Below, piece after piece: positions 7,623-15,335 of a stretch of 15,335 nucleotides of DNA. The stretch is from an uncultured Porphyromonas sp. (lineage in GTDB: Bacteria; Bacteroidota; Bacteroidia; Bacteroidales; Porphyromonadaceae). The stretch is from contig NZ_CAMYEZ010000043.1 in assembly GCF_947254915.1 (NCBI RefSeq), positions 1 through 15,335 on the forward strand, given 5' to 3'. The notes beneath the pieces were generated by a model, which saw only the letters and a list, made by a program, of their open reading frames with translations, was not told the origin of the DNA and searched no databases. Each line of letters opens with the position of its first letter. Within the stretch, counting starts at the first letter, position 1. The position numbers were made by a program, and so were the translations under genes.

Positions 7623-7713
7623 CAAAGAATTTCGGCGGGGGATGACTTAACTTGAGCACATGCTCGCTGAATCTAGAAGTTTCTAAAGCATCAAATAAAT
7701 CAATCCTAAGACA

Positions 7714-8922
7714 ATGAGAATACCTAAGGTAACATCAATCACACTAGTGCTGATCGCCTTGTCCGCCCTCATACTGGGTGGCTGTAAGGAAGATCCGAAT
7801 AACCTAGATCCAAATAAAGGCACACAGTGCAAAGTAACTGTGCAGCTGGGGCTAGACAAGGAGGTCGAGCTCGCCAAGCTCATGCTCACCGTCACCGATA
7901 GTCGCACGCTCAAGAAGAGCGAGACGCAGGTCGACAAGAAGAGCCGTACCGTAGAGCTTACTCTCGACAAGGGTACCTATAGCTTTGCCGTATCGGGTGA
8001 GACTGTGGATCACCGCACGCTCGTGGGGGGAAAGGAAAACGTCGTCATCAGCGATGCTATGACTCTCTCCATACCTGTCCAGATAGGTGAGGCTCCTACG
8101 CCTGAAAAGTCTCATCTCATCTTCGGTGACATCTTCTTCAATGGCGAGACCAATGCTCAGATGATGCACCCAGATCAGTACTTTATGATAGTCAACAATG
8201 GGGAGAAGACCGAGTACCTCGATGGCGTCTGCTACGCTGTGACAGCTCATGCTAACCCAATGCCAGAGTCTCCCTGGACTAAGTATCTAGCAGACAAAGG
8301 GGAGCTACCCGTGGGAGGTATCTATCAGTTCCCCGGGAGTGGTAAGGAGTATCCAATCAAGCCTGGAGAGTTCAAGATTGTTGCTGCGACGGCTATCAAT
8401 CATCATACCGAGGATAAGCCAAACTCTGTAGACCTCTCAGGAGCTGACTTTGAGTTCCTCTTCCCAGATGTAGAGCGTAATGGCTATAAGATTACAGACA
8501 CGGACAATCCTGATGTACCCAATATGAATATCATCGTAGACGCCTTCTCTAGTACGGGTATCGCATTTCCTAGAGGCTTTTGGCCACCACTCCTCTTTAA
8601 GGTGGAGGGCGATCTAAGTGCATTCCTTAAGGATCATGTCATGCAGGTGACTAATAAAAAGGGCGAAACGGAGAACTACTACACCATCCCTGTAGACCTT
8701 ATCCTAGATGGCGTGGAGACGGGTTGCGAAGGACAGTTCAAGACGCGTGCGCTACCGATTACGGTTGACAAGGGAAACTTCTACGTGACGGGCTGCCACC
8801 GTCAGCAACTAGCACACCGCAAGACGGAGATGCGCAATGGTCGCACTCATTGGATCGATACTAACAACTCAACCAACGACTATGAGCGTGTACAGGGGCA
8901 AAACGCTTATCCTAAGAAGTAA
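7714..8922 (+). CDS. DUF4876-type surface lipoprotein
   Basis: This is a 402-residue predicted lipoprotein. The signal peptide ends in the lipobox LILGGC with Cys24, followed by KEDPNN, a Lys/acidic stretch like the Bacteroidota lipoprotein export signal, so display on the outside of the outer membrane is likely. Residues about 38-122 look like a beta-sandwich domain. The remainder resembles DUF4876: a lamin-tail-like beta region (HLIFGDIFFNGETN, YFMIVNNGEKTEYLDGVCYAV near 134-175), the block AINHHTEDKPNSVDLSGADFEF (about 227-248), and the C-terminal TDTNNSTNDYE-type motif, here IDTNNSTNDYERV. It is the first gene after a strong promoter and lies 95 nt before a TonB-dependent receptor. Such pairing suggests a substrate-capturing partner of the receptor, but no ligand is known. 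The start is the ATG directly before the signal peptide. Confidence 0.82.
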   Translation: MRIPKVTSITLVLIALSALILGGCKEDPNNLDPNKGTQCKVTVQLGLDKEVELAKLMLTVTDSRTLKKSETQVDKKSRTVELTLDKGTYSFAVSGETVDHRTLVGGKENVVISDAMTLSIPVQIGEAPTPEKSHLIFGDIFFNGETNAQMMHPDQYFMIVNNGEKTEYLDGVCYAVTAHANPMPESPWTKYLADKGELPVGGIYQFPGSGKEYPIKPGEFKIVAATAINHHTEDKPNSVDLSGADFEFLFPDVERNGYKITDTDNPDVPNMNIIVDAFSSTGIAFPRGFWPPLLFKVEGDLSAFLKDHVMQVTNKKGETENYYTIPVDLILDGVETGCEGQFKTRALPITVDKGNFYVTGCHRQQLAHRKTEMRNGRTHWIDTNNSTNDYERVQGQNAYPKK

Positions 8923-8959
8923 GAGACTCGCTAAGCCCATCACATCTTAATTATCTACC

Positions 8960-8991
8960 GTAGGGGGGCGTGCATAGATACGTCCCCCTAC
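8960..8991 (+). promoter_or_regulatory. Strong hairpin between lipoprotein and TonB receptor genes
   Basis: The strand 8960-8970 (GTAGGGGGGCG) pairs with 8981-8991 (CGTCCCCCTAC) over 11 bp with one G-T wobble and a 10-nt loop. No T tract follows, so it is not a standard terminator. It may stabilise or process the transcript, or lower receptor expression relative to the lipoprotein. It also buries an in-frame GTG at 8970, arguing against that codon as the receptor start. Confidence 0.55.
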
Positions 8992-9017
8992 CTAACCTTA
9001 CTGACCGCACACACACT

Positions 9018-11837
9018 ATGGCTATGCTACACAGACATACGCTATTGACGCTTATCACGCTTTGGCTCTTGCTCCTACCTGAGCTTAGCTTTGCCATGTC
9101 GTATACGACTTCTCCGCCAGCAATCGGCATCACAGGACGTGTACGCAATGCTAAGGACCACGCTCCTATCGGATGGGCTACAGTAGGGATCAGCGAGACC
9201 AATCAGGGTGTAGTCTGTGATGCTGATGGTCGCTTTACCCTGCCTCTCCGACAGGGGGGTACCTACACACTGGTAGTGCGCTGTGTCGGCTTCGCTCCAT
9301 ATAGTCGCACGCTTTCGGTCCAGGGGCTAGAGCAGCTTGACATCTCCCTACGTAGGCTGAGCATAGAGCTCCCTGAGGTGGAGGTGCTGGGTGCCTACCG
9401 TAAGGACAAGAGCGAGGTGGTCATCGGTCAGGAGGCTATGCAAAACATACAGCCCGTCTCGATAAAAGATATCTTGCTCCTACTCCCAGGTGCTGTGACT
9501 ACGACGCCTGGCATAGGAGACTTCAAGGGGGTGACCAATCGTCAGGTAGGACAGGACGATAACAGCTCCCTCGGCACCTCAATCATGATAGATGGTGCTC
9601 CTATTACCAACGATGCCTCTCGTGTGCAGATGCAGGGGCTGACTAGTATGAGTCGCTTCTCGACCTACCTGCCAGATCGGGTGGTCACGAGGCGTAGCTC
9701 GCTCAACTCGGGGATAGATCTGCGTACGCTCTCGACCAATCACTATGACCGTGTCGAGGTAGAGCAGGGTATTAGCTCCGCCTCCGAGGGTAATCTAAGT
9801 AGTGGAGCGATCAAGCTACACCCTAAGCGTGGTGTGACGCCCTGGGAGGGGCGTGCTAAGGTAGATCCGCTCTTCAAGTTAGCTTATATAGGCAAGGGTA
9901 TAGCTCTCGGCTCTACGGGTTACAACAGTCTACACATTGGCGGCGATGTGGTGGACTACCGAAGTGATCCTAGAGAGCGCCTAGAGCGCTACACAAGAGC
10001 TACAGCACAGCTCTCCTACGCCTACCATAGAGACCTCGGTGATACTGGAGGTGTGCTAGACGTGACCGCTACGCTACACCAGACCGCCTCTATACAAAAC
10101 AGTCGCACGGACGAGCTGGTAGAGCAGCAAGATGAGCGATACAATACAGAGTACTACCGCACGACACTGGTGGCTAATGCTCGTTGGGCGCCTCAGCTCT
10201 CGTGGCTTAGGACTTTGTCGTGGAGATCGACGGTGGACTATACCTACGACCTCCTCAGTCGTAAGTATCTCTATCTATCTGGGCGAGGTCCCGCTGTCAT
10301 GCCTATCAGTAGGGAGATGGGACTACAAGAGGGTGAATTCCTCCCGACCTCTTACTATGCTTACTACAAGATGGACAATCAGCCCTTAGCACTTCAGACC
10401 ACACTATCGGGTGAGAGTCCTATGGCCTGGCTGGCTCCTCTACAGCAGACACTACTATATGGTGTCGACTACTCCATTGCTAAGAACTGGGGACGAGGTG
10501 CCGTCATAGATCCTTCCCGCCCTCCTTATCCTGGTGACAATACGTTTATATGGGTTCGCCCTAACTATGCCATCCCAGCGCTCTCGAGTATAGCAGCCTT
10601 CCTAGAGGATCGGCTCTTCGTCTCATTAGGTAGTCACCGCATAGATGGCAATGTGGGACTACGTGCCACGCAGATGCTCAATCTACCGCACAACTATCGT
10701 CTAGCACACGAGATACTACTCGACCCACGCATCAAGCTCTCGTGGACCTATACGGCACCTTCGGGCTTTGCCACGGCTGTGCGCCTAGGATATGGTGTGG
10801 CTCATAAGCTACCCACGCTAGACTACCTATATCCAGACAACGTCTACCGATACTTCTCCGCTCTTAACGCCTACTACAGCGACCCTAAGAGAGACCACTT
10901 GATGACTTACGCGATCAAGCACGACCCCTCCAACCCTAATCTAAGGGCTATGAGCAATGAGAAGAAAGAGATCGGCATAGATCTCTCTTATCAGCGCTAT
11001 ACGCTCGCTGTGACGCTCTTTCGGGAGGATATGAATAGCGGGTACGCCTATGCTCCAGCCTATTATCCGATCACTTATCCTACCTACCGCCGTCCTATCG
11101 GAGGCTCGCTCCCTGCTGATAGGAGACCTGTCAAGGAGGACTTCTATGAGGACCTTTACCAAGACTTTACCTCTCTCTCAACGGTGCAAAACTCTGAGCG
11201 CACGGTGAAGCGTGGCATCGAGTACCGTCTGCGGACTCCTTACTTTAAGGCTATCCGTACGCAGTTTGAGCTCAATGGAGCTTACTACCACACGCTATAC
11301 GCCTCTGCTATACCCGTTATGTACCGTCCGGAGATTATCGAGTTCGACGTTAAGTACCCTTACGTAGGTATCTACGGCAAGGGGGATCATCGTCACTATC
11401 ACCGTGTCAATACCAATCTATGGGCTACAACGCACATCCCCGAGTGGGGGGTGATACTGACCAACTTCTTTCAGGTGATATGGTTTAGCAAGTCTTACTA
11501 TGGGCGTGAGCAGAGCCCTTACCCCTATGAGCTGATGGATCTGAATGGTCGTAAACTACCTGTCGGTGAGAAGGAGATCGCACAGATGAATGACCTCTCC
11601 TCTCCGATGCGCTATCTCAATAGATCTCTGGACGAACTCTACTATCGGGCGAATATAAAGCCGATATCTGTGCGTATGAGCTTCAAGGGTACGAAGCAAC
11701 TAGGCGAGCACATCCGGCTCTCATTCTTTATCGACAACATTATAGACATCTCTCCGAAGTATCTGCAGAAAGACAAAACGACGGCTCGTGAGTGGGTCGT
11801 ACCTTACTTTGGACTAGAGACCTCCGTAAAGTTTTAG
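9018..11837 (+). CDS. TonB-dependent outer membrane receptor with CarboxypepD_reg-like domain
   Basis: This 939-residue protein is an energised outer-membrane transporter that imports a substrate using the TonB complex. I use the ATG at 9018, which puts the signal peptide (HRHTLLTLITLWLLLLPELSFA) at the N-terminus; a GTG at 8970 would add 16 residues. In order, it has a CarboxypepD_reg-like domain (about 37-105, ITGRVRNAKDHAPIGWATVGI, DADGRFTL), a TonB-box-like LPEVEVLGAY segment, and a plug (about 137-270, with IQPVSIKDILLLLPGA, IMIDGAPITND and YDRVEVEQGISSASEGNLSSGAI). A long beta-barrel rich in aromatic residues then ends in GLETSVKF with terminal Phe. It is not a SusC type, as no SusD gene is near. 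It lies between a DUF4876 lipoprotein and a DUF6850 barrel (6 nt apart). The substrate is unknown; haem, metal or peptide are all possible. Confidence 0.93.
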   Translation: MAMLHRHTLLTLITLWLLLLPELSFAMSYTTSPPAIGITGRVRNAKDHAPIGWATVGISETNQGVVCDADGRFTLPLRQGGTYTLVVRCVGFAPYSRTLSVQGLEQLDISLRRLSIELPEVEVLGAYRKDKSEVVIGQEAMQNIQPVSIKDILLLLPGAVTTTPGIGDFKGVTNRQVGQDDNSSLGTSIMIDGAPITNDASRVQMQGLTSMSRFSTYLPDRVVTRRSSLNSGIDLRTLSTNHYDRVEVEQGISSASEGNLSSGAIKLHPKRGVTPWEGRAKVDPLFKLAYIGKGIALGSTGYNSLHIGGDVVDYRSDPRERLERYTRATAQLSYAYHRDLGDTGGVLDVTATLHQTASIQNSRTDELVEQQDERYNTEYYRTTLVANARWAPQLSWLRTLSWRSTVDYTYDLLSRKYLYLSGRGPAVMPISREMGLQEGEFLPTSYYAYYKMDNQPLALQTTLSGESPMAWLAPLQQTLLYGVDYSIAKNWGRGAVIDPSRPPYPGDNTFIWVRPNYAIPALSSIAAFLEDRLFVSLGSHRIDGNVGLRATQMLNLPHNYRLAHEILLDPRIKLSWTYTAPSGFATAVRLGYGVAHKLPTLDYLYPDNVYRYFSALNAYYSDPKRDHLMTYAIKHDPSNPNLRAMSNEKKEIGIDLSYQRYTLAVTLFREDMNSGYAYAPAYYPITYPTYRRPIGGSLPADRRPVKEDFYEDLYQDFTSLSTVQNSERTVKRGIEYRLRTPYFKAIRTQFELNGAYYHTLYASAIPVMYRPEIIEFDVKYPYVGIYGKGDHRHYHRVNTNLWATTHIPEWGVILTNFFQVIWFSKSYYGREQSPYPYELMDLNGRKLPVGEKEIAQMNDLSSPMRYLNRSLDELYYRANIKPISVRMSFKGTKQLGEHIRLSFFIDNIIDISPKYLQKDKTTAREWVVPYFGLETSVKF

Positions 11838-11843
11838 CACACT

Positions 11844-13520
11844 ATGTATCTACACGCCTTCACCCACTCCTCTCTATCTATCCGTAGCTTCGCCCTTTGC
11901 TTACTACTGCTCGGCTATGTAGCGGCAGCAAAGGCGCAGATGCCCGCTTCCCCCTTTATCATAGGGCAGGGAGAGGTCTATAGCTCTGCGCTCCAAAGGT
12001 ACTATGAGGAGATCACACCACGAGTTGAGGATAAGCTTGCTAAGGTACGCTACACAATCCCAATGGAGATACCGCAAGACACGACCTATGCTCTCGTGGG
12101 ACTACGGAGTAACTACCTCTCTCAGGACGGGGTCAGAGCTCCTTACGAGGGAGCTACGGAGACGGCTGGAGAGCTACTGGCGATGGGGGTGGCAAACTTC
12201 AAGCATCGAGGTCGTCTCAGTGGCTATGTCTCCGTAGGCTTAGGCTATCAGGGCGCGATAGGTTACTCAGCCATACGACAGCCTGAGTACTACCTACCAT
12301 ACCTTGTCGCTGACACTTCTGGCGGTGCCTATCGCTACGAGCATTATATCGCAGGCGCTCTCTATGCGCTCAGACGAGGTGCCTCAGAGCTGGGCGCTGG
12401 GCTACACTTCGCTGGGGAGATAGCCTATAAGTACGAAGACCCTCGTGTCTACAATACGACTGGTACTCTCCAAGCGACTCTAGGCTACAAGCATCACTTT
12501 AGCTCGCTAGATCTATCGGCTACGCTACATGCGCTCTATCATCGTAAGTATATGAACTTATGGCTCTGGAGACCCTCACAGCAGGACAAGTTCCCGCTAA
12601 CGTACGGCTTTGGGATGGTGGATGTGCAGAATACTAAAATCTTCTTTGGCACCTCTCGTATGCACTATATGGGTGGTGTGGCAGTAGACCTACTATTAAG
12701 GAGTAGACAGCGTGAGCTCGGAGCTCCTCACTATACGCTCTTACTCTCTGACCAACTCTACAAGATGCGGACGGAAGAGTCGTCCGCTGCTGGGCTCTTC
12801 GGACTCCTTAATAATAATGTGAGACTGCTCAGTAGTGCAGGGTGGGGAAGATGTACTTTGGCTCTAGAGAGTAGCATACTACATCGTCTAGGCACCGAGT
12901 ATATCTATGCGACCCATCAGCCAGACCAAGAGCATCTCACGATCACAGATCTACGCCAGATCGGTCAGCGACAGACCTATCAGCAGGCAGATTACGACGC
13001 TCAGCTCAGAGGACGCTACCAGATCCCTCTCTCCTCTAGGCATCAGCTAGCTCTCTCCCTCGGCGGGGGCTATCACTATCATCAGGAGCTTTACAAGGGG
13101 AGCTCTAATCACATAGACTATAGTGTCGTGAGACCCTGGGCGGGCTGTGACTATCGGTACAGCGATCGGCTCTACACGGCTCTCTCCGTGGCGTATCGTC
13201 TACCGCTCTCATCGACCTATGTCGTGGAGCGTGGCTACAAGGATCAGCTCGACTACCAGCTGGCTTACCTGCCTCTACTGAGTAAGCTCAAGTCTGGTCT
13301 AGAGCTTAGATGGCACAGTCAGCTATCCATCTCACTGCCACGTAGCCAAGCGATGACAATAAGCGTGGATGCCTTCTACGCTCCTAATCGACTAAGCACA
13401 AGACGACCTCTCTACGAGGGTAGGCCGACTACTTCCTCGGGTATATTTAGCCATCCAGAGCTAATCGGGGAGCAGGCTCGCTCCTACGGACTCCTCCTCT
13501 CCTTGACTTACCGTATCTAA
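11844..13520 (+). CDS. DUF6850-like outer membrane beta-barrel protein
   Basis: This 558-residue protein has a signal peptide (SFALCLLLLGYVAAAKAQ, probable cleavage after AKA). The rest is a run of alternating, aromatic-rich strands (GYVSVGLGYQGAIGY, LQATLGYKHHFSSLDLSATLHALYH, YGLLLSLTYRI at the end), typical of an outer-membrane barrel. Length, signal peptide and position after the DUF4876/TonB pair fit the DUF6850 family as I recall it; the family name is less certain than the barrel. The ATG is 6 nt after the receptor stop, so translation is probably coupled. Its role may be as a partner channel or a surface assembly component, but that is inference. Codons 510-537 (13372-13453) are nearly duplicated at the right edge of the window. 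Confidence 0.78.
   Translation: MYLHAFTHSSLSIRSFALCLLLLGYVAAAKAQMPASPFIIGQGEVYSSALQRYYEEITPRVEDKLAKVRYTIPMEIPQDTTYALVGLRSNYLSQDGVRAPYEGATETAGELLAMGVANFKHRGRLSGYVSVGLGYQGAIGYSAIRQPEYYLPYLVADTSGGAYRYEHYIAGALYALRRGASELGAGLHFAGEIAYKYEDPRVYNTTGTLQATLGYKHHFSSLDLSATLHALYHRKYMNLWLWRPSQQDKFPLTYGFGMVDVQNTKIFFGTSRMHYMGGVAVDLLLRSRQRELGAPHYTLLLSDQLYKMRTEESSAAGLFGLLNNNVRLLSSAGWGRCTLALESSILHRLGTEYIYATHQPDQEHLTITDLRQIGQRQTYQQADYDAQLRGRYQIPLSSRHQLALSLGGGYHYHQELYKGSSNHIDYSVVRPWAGCDYRYSDRLYTALSVAYRLPLSSTYVVERGYKDQLDYQLAYLPLLSKLKSGLELRWHSQLSISLPRSQAMTISVDAFYAPNRLSTRRPLYEGRPTTSSGIFSHPELIGEQARSYGLLLSLTYRI
13372..13453 (+). repeat. Parent copy of an 82-nt direct repeat
   Basis: This part of the DUF6850-like gene encodes FYAPNRLSTRRPLYEGRPTT and seven further residues. 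It is repeated 1882 bp downstream at 15254-15335 with 3 differences (at 13388, 13396 and 13398). The last 55 nt, 13399-13453, are identical. Confidence 0.95.
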
Positions 13521-13586
13521 TTCCTTTGCTTCTGCTCGTCACACCTACGAAGAGCGATTACTAATCCAATAAACCAACTATAAGCT

Positions 13587-15155
13587 ATGCACAAGTATAT
13601 ACTCTACTTCGTCATACTCCTTCTACCGCTGACAAGCTTTGCTCAGCAGCGCGAAGCCATCAAGATTACGACAGACAAGAAGATAGGCGAAACCATTACC
13701 CTCAATATCATTGCCAATGGAGATATCACCATCGAGGGACTAAAGGGTATATACGACCCAGCCGAGGATGTCTCTTATGAGGTCTTGTCTCAAGAGATTA
13801 CTTTCACAGGACCGATCACTGACTTCAACGCCAATGGGTGTGGCATTACAGACATAGATTTGTCTCGCGCCTTGTCGCTGGAGTGGCTCGCGATCAATGA
13901 CAATAAGATACGCAAGCTGAACCTATACTACTGCGACTATCTAGCGCAGCTCCAGTGTGCTAACAATCTTATTAAGGAGTTAGACCTCACGCTAAATGAG
14001 CAGCTACAGCAGGTCTTTGTGGACAATAACTATCTCAAGCAGCTAGATCTAAGTAACTGCCCACAGCTCTCCACGCTCAATTGTAGTGGCAATATGATCT
14101 CCACACTAGACTTTGCTGATTGTCCCTTCCTCAACCAGCTCTTCATCTACTCCAATAGGTTTATGGCCGAAGGGATAGACAGCCTCATCGCTCATCTGCC
14201 CAATCTGACACCCAATGCACAGCGAGGCTCCATCGTGGTCTTAAGTAAGGTGGATCCTTATGAGCAGAACACTATCACCCAGGAGCATATCGACCAGCTA
14301 CAAGCTAAGGGCTGGACCGTCAAGTGTCGTACAAGTAGTGACATCTACCAGTCCTATGACAAGAGTCTCCCCATAGATCGCTCAGATCTCTCCTTTACGA
14401 CCTTTTATCCAGAGATAGAGCTCGGAGAGCCTATATCCTTCACCGTACGAGTCAAGGAGGGAACGGAGCTCCTCATGCGAGGGGTTAAGGGGGAGTGGCG
14501 CAATGGAGAGCGCATCCAGTATATACTAGATAAGCCCGCCATCACAGTGCGAGGTGCTATCGAAGAGATCGTAGCTGACAGCTGTAAGATATCAGCTCTC
14601 TTTCTGGATCAGCTACCTATTGCTACCCGTCTAAGCTTTGCGGGCAATCAAGTAGAGGAGATGTGCTTTAGGATTATGCCGAGACTGCGCTCCTTCATCT
14701 GTAGTCAGGGGCATCTATCAGAGGTGCTCGTGCAGCAGATCGTAGACGGGCTACTGATGATCCCTGAGGCGGAGAGTCCAGCTATACTAGGTATCTATGA
14801 TGACTCGGTAAGACCTGAGACGAATCAAATGCGCCCCAAGCAAGTCGCCGAGGCTAAGGCTAAGAGATGGCAACCCTCCCAGTGGGATGCTTCCTCTCAC
14901 ACATGGATACCCTACGAGGGTGATCACAGAGCATGCGAAGCTCCACTTCAGACGGAGCCTTACCAGTGTTTTGTCGAGGGAGCTGGCATAAGGGTCAGAG
15001 GAGCAGAGCTACCCTACAAGACGCTCACCATCTACACGCTAGATGGTACACAGCTCTTACAGACTACACTCACCCACACCGATAGCTACATACCTCTATC
15101 TAAAGGTGTGTACATATTGCGGATAGGTAGTAGTAGCTGTAAGCTCATCATCTGA
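13587..15155 (+). CDS. Secreted leucine-rich-repeat protein with duplicated module and diverged sorting-like C-terminus
   Basis: This 522-residue protein has a signal peptide (YILYFVILLLPLTSFAQ). Residues 24-80 form a beta module; five to six LRRs follow, with Cys85, Asn106, 127, 148, 169 and 190 exactly 21 apart; then a cap (about 191-250, ending KGWTVKC). The whole plan recurs from about 268: a beta module (GEPISFTVRVKEGTELLMRGVKG), one or two degraded LRR units (CKISALFLDQLPIATRLSFAGNQV) and a cap (about 368-430, KAKRWQPSQWD). The C-terminus (TLTIYTLDGTQLLQTTL, GVYILRIGSSSCKLII) looks like a type IX sorting domain but lacks the usual YPNP motif. It lies 66 nt after the DUF6850 gene with no clear promoter, so it is probably the last full gene of that operon. 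The function is unknown, probably surface binding. Confidence 0.85.
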   Translation: MHKYILYFVILLLPLTSFAQQREAIKITTDKKIGETITLNIIANGDITIEGLKGIYDPAEDVSYEVLSQEITFTGPITDFNANGCGITDIDLSRALSLEWLAINDNKIRKLNLYYCDYLAQLQCANNLIKELDLTLNEQLQQVFVDNNYLKQLDLSNCPQLSTLNCSGNMISTLDFADCPFLNQLFIYSNRFMAEGIDSLIAHLPNLTPNAQRGSIVVLSKVDPYEQNTITQEHIDQLQAKGWTVKCRTSSDIYQSYDKSLPIDRSDLSFTTFYPEIELGEPISFTVRVKEGTELLMRGVKGEWRNGERIQYILDKPAITVRGAIEEIVADSCKISALFLDQLPIATRLSFAGNQVEEMCFRIMPRLRSFICSQGHLSEVLVQQIVDGLLMIPEAESPAILGIYDDSVRPETNQMRPKQVAEAKAKRWQPSQWDASSHTWIPYEGDHRACEAPLQTEPYQCFVEGAGIRVRGAELPYKTLTIYTLDGTQLLQTTLTHTDSYIPLSKGVYILRIGSSSCKLII

Positions 15156-15182
15156 AGTTGAATTTTAAATCAAATATAATCT

Positions 15183-15269
15183 ATGACAAAACGAATACTT
15201 TACCCGATTGTCTTTGCCCTGCTTCTCCTCTTGGGAGGATGGGGCAGTGGTACCCTTCTACGCTCCTAA
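15183..15269 (+). pseudogene. Truncated signal-peptide ORF broken by a DUF6850-gene fragment
   Basis: The ATG at 15183, preceded by an AT-rich leader, opens a frame of 28 codons: a basic start and hydrophobic run MTKRILYPIVFALLLLLGGW, then stop at 15267. It looks like the export signal of a gene that has lost the rest of its body. From 15254 onwards the DNA is a near copy of the DUF6850 gene, read in a different frame (starting PFYAPNRLTPRRPLYEGR), so the two parts do not make one protein. It could be a true broken gene or an assembly join. Confidence 0.5.
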
Positions 15270-15335
15270 CCGACTAACCCCAAGACGACCTCTCTACGAG
15301 GGTAGGCCGACTACTTCCTCGGGTATATTTAGCCA
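15254..15335 (+). repeat. 82-nt direct repeat of the DUF6850-like gene, running to the window end
   Basis: It matches 13372-13453 at 79 of 82 positions with a constant offset of 1882. The differences fall at 15270, 15278 and 15280, and the final 55 nt (15281-15335) are identical. The reading frame of the fragment stays open to the edge, so the repeat may continue outside the window. Confidence 0.95.

Larger units (their letters stand above)
7150..7713. other. 564-nt intergenic region
   Basis: This region contains the LRR terminator (7182-7213), a MITE-like insertion (7376-7550) and the promoter and leader of the lipoprotein operon (7592-7713). The part from 7214 to 7370 shows no gene that I can support: a 44-codon ATG frame at 7256-7390 ends inside the MITE and has no recognisable features. 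Confidence 0.7.

Noticed and set aside
7852..8250. 132-codon ORF on the minus strand
   Set aside because: It is an antisense shadow of the DUF4876 gene, which has a lipobox and family motifs.
8970..9017. GTG start adding 16 residues to the TonB receptor
   Set aside because: The GTG lies in the stem of a strong hairpin, and the extension would place polar residues before an otherwise normal signal peptide starting at 9018.
13521..13586. Possible terminator or promoter between the DUF6850 gene and the second LRR gene
   Set aside because: Only imperfect short pairing (GCTCGT with ACGAAGAGC) and no TAnnTTTG box were found.

Overview
The window looks like chromosomal DNA of a Bacteroidota anaerobe, most likely Porphyromonas or a close relative. 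The signs are a V/A-type ATPase operon with a DUF2764 gene, two secreted leucine-rich-repeat proteins with type IX secretion-like C-terminal domains, a lipoprotein with an acidic LES-like N-terminus, a TonB-dependent receptor with a CarboxypepD_reg-like extension, and promoters of the Bacteroidota TTG/TAnnTTTG type. The species is not fixed by what can be seen.

Minus strand, 4267 down to 1: the front of a V-type ATPase operon, read atpE (subunit E), DUF2764, atpA (catalytic subunit A), atpB (subunit B, cut by the window edge). A clear promoter lies 5' of atpE (-33 TTG, 20-nt spacer, TACCTTTG).

Plus strand, 4155-7713: a 538-nt divergent intergenic region full of short inverted and tandem repeats. 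Next comes an 818-residue secreted protein with YD-like repeats, a beta module, about fourteen 21-residue LRRs and a C-terminal type IX sorting domain, followed by a hairpin terminator. A second long intergenic region carries a 175-bp MITE-like element with 12-bp terminal inverted repeats and a TATTT target duplication, and then a strong promoter whose spacer is filled by a palindrome.

Plus strand, 7714-15155: an apparent operon of a DUF4876 surface-type lipoprotein, a TonB-dependent receptor, a DUF6850-like outer-membrane barrel (6 nt after the receptor) and a second LRR protein. Together they look like an uncharacterised outer-membrane uptake or display cluster. A strong hairpin lies between the lipoprotein and receptor genes.

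Right edge, 15156-15335: a signal-peptide-like ORF is broken after 28 codons and runs out of frame into an 82-nt near copy of the 3' part of the DUF6850 gene. The last 55 nt are identical to that gene, so the edge is either a true partial duplication or an assembly break at a repeat. No tRNA, rRNA, CRISPR array or intact transposase was seen.
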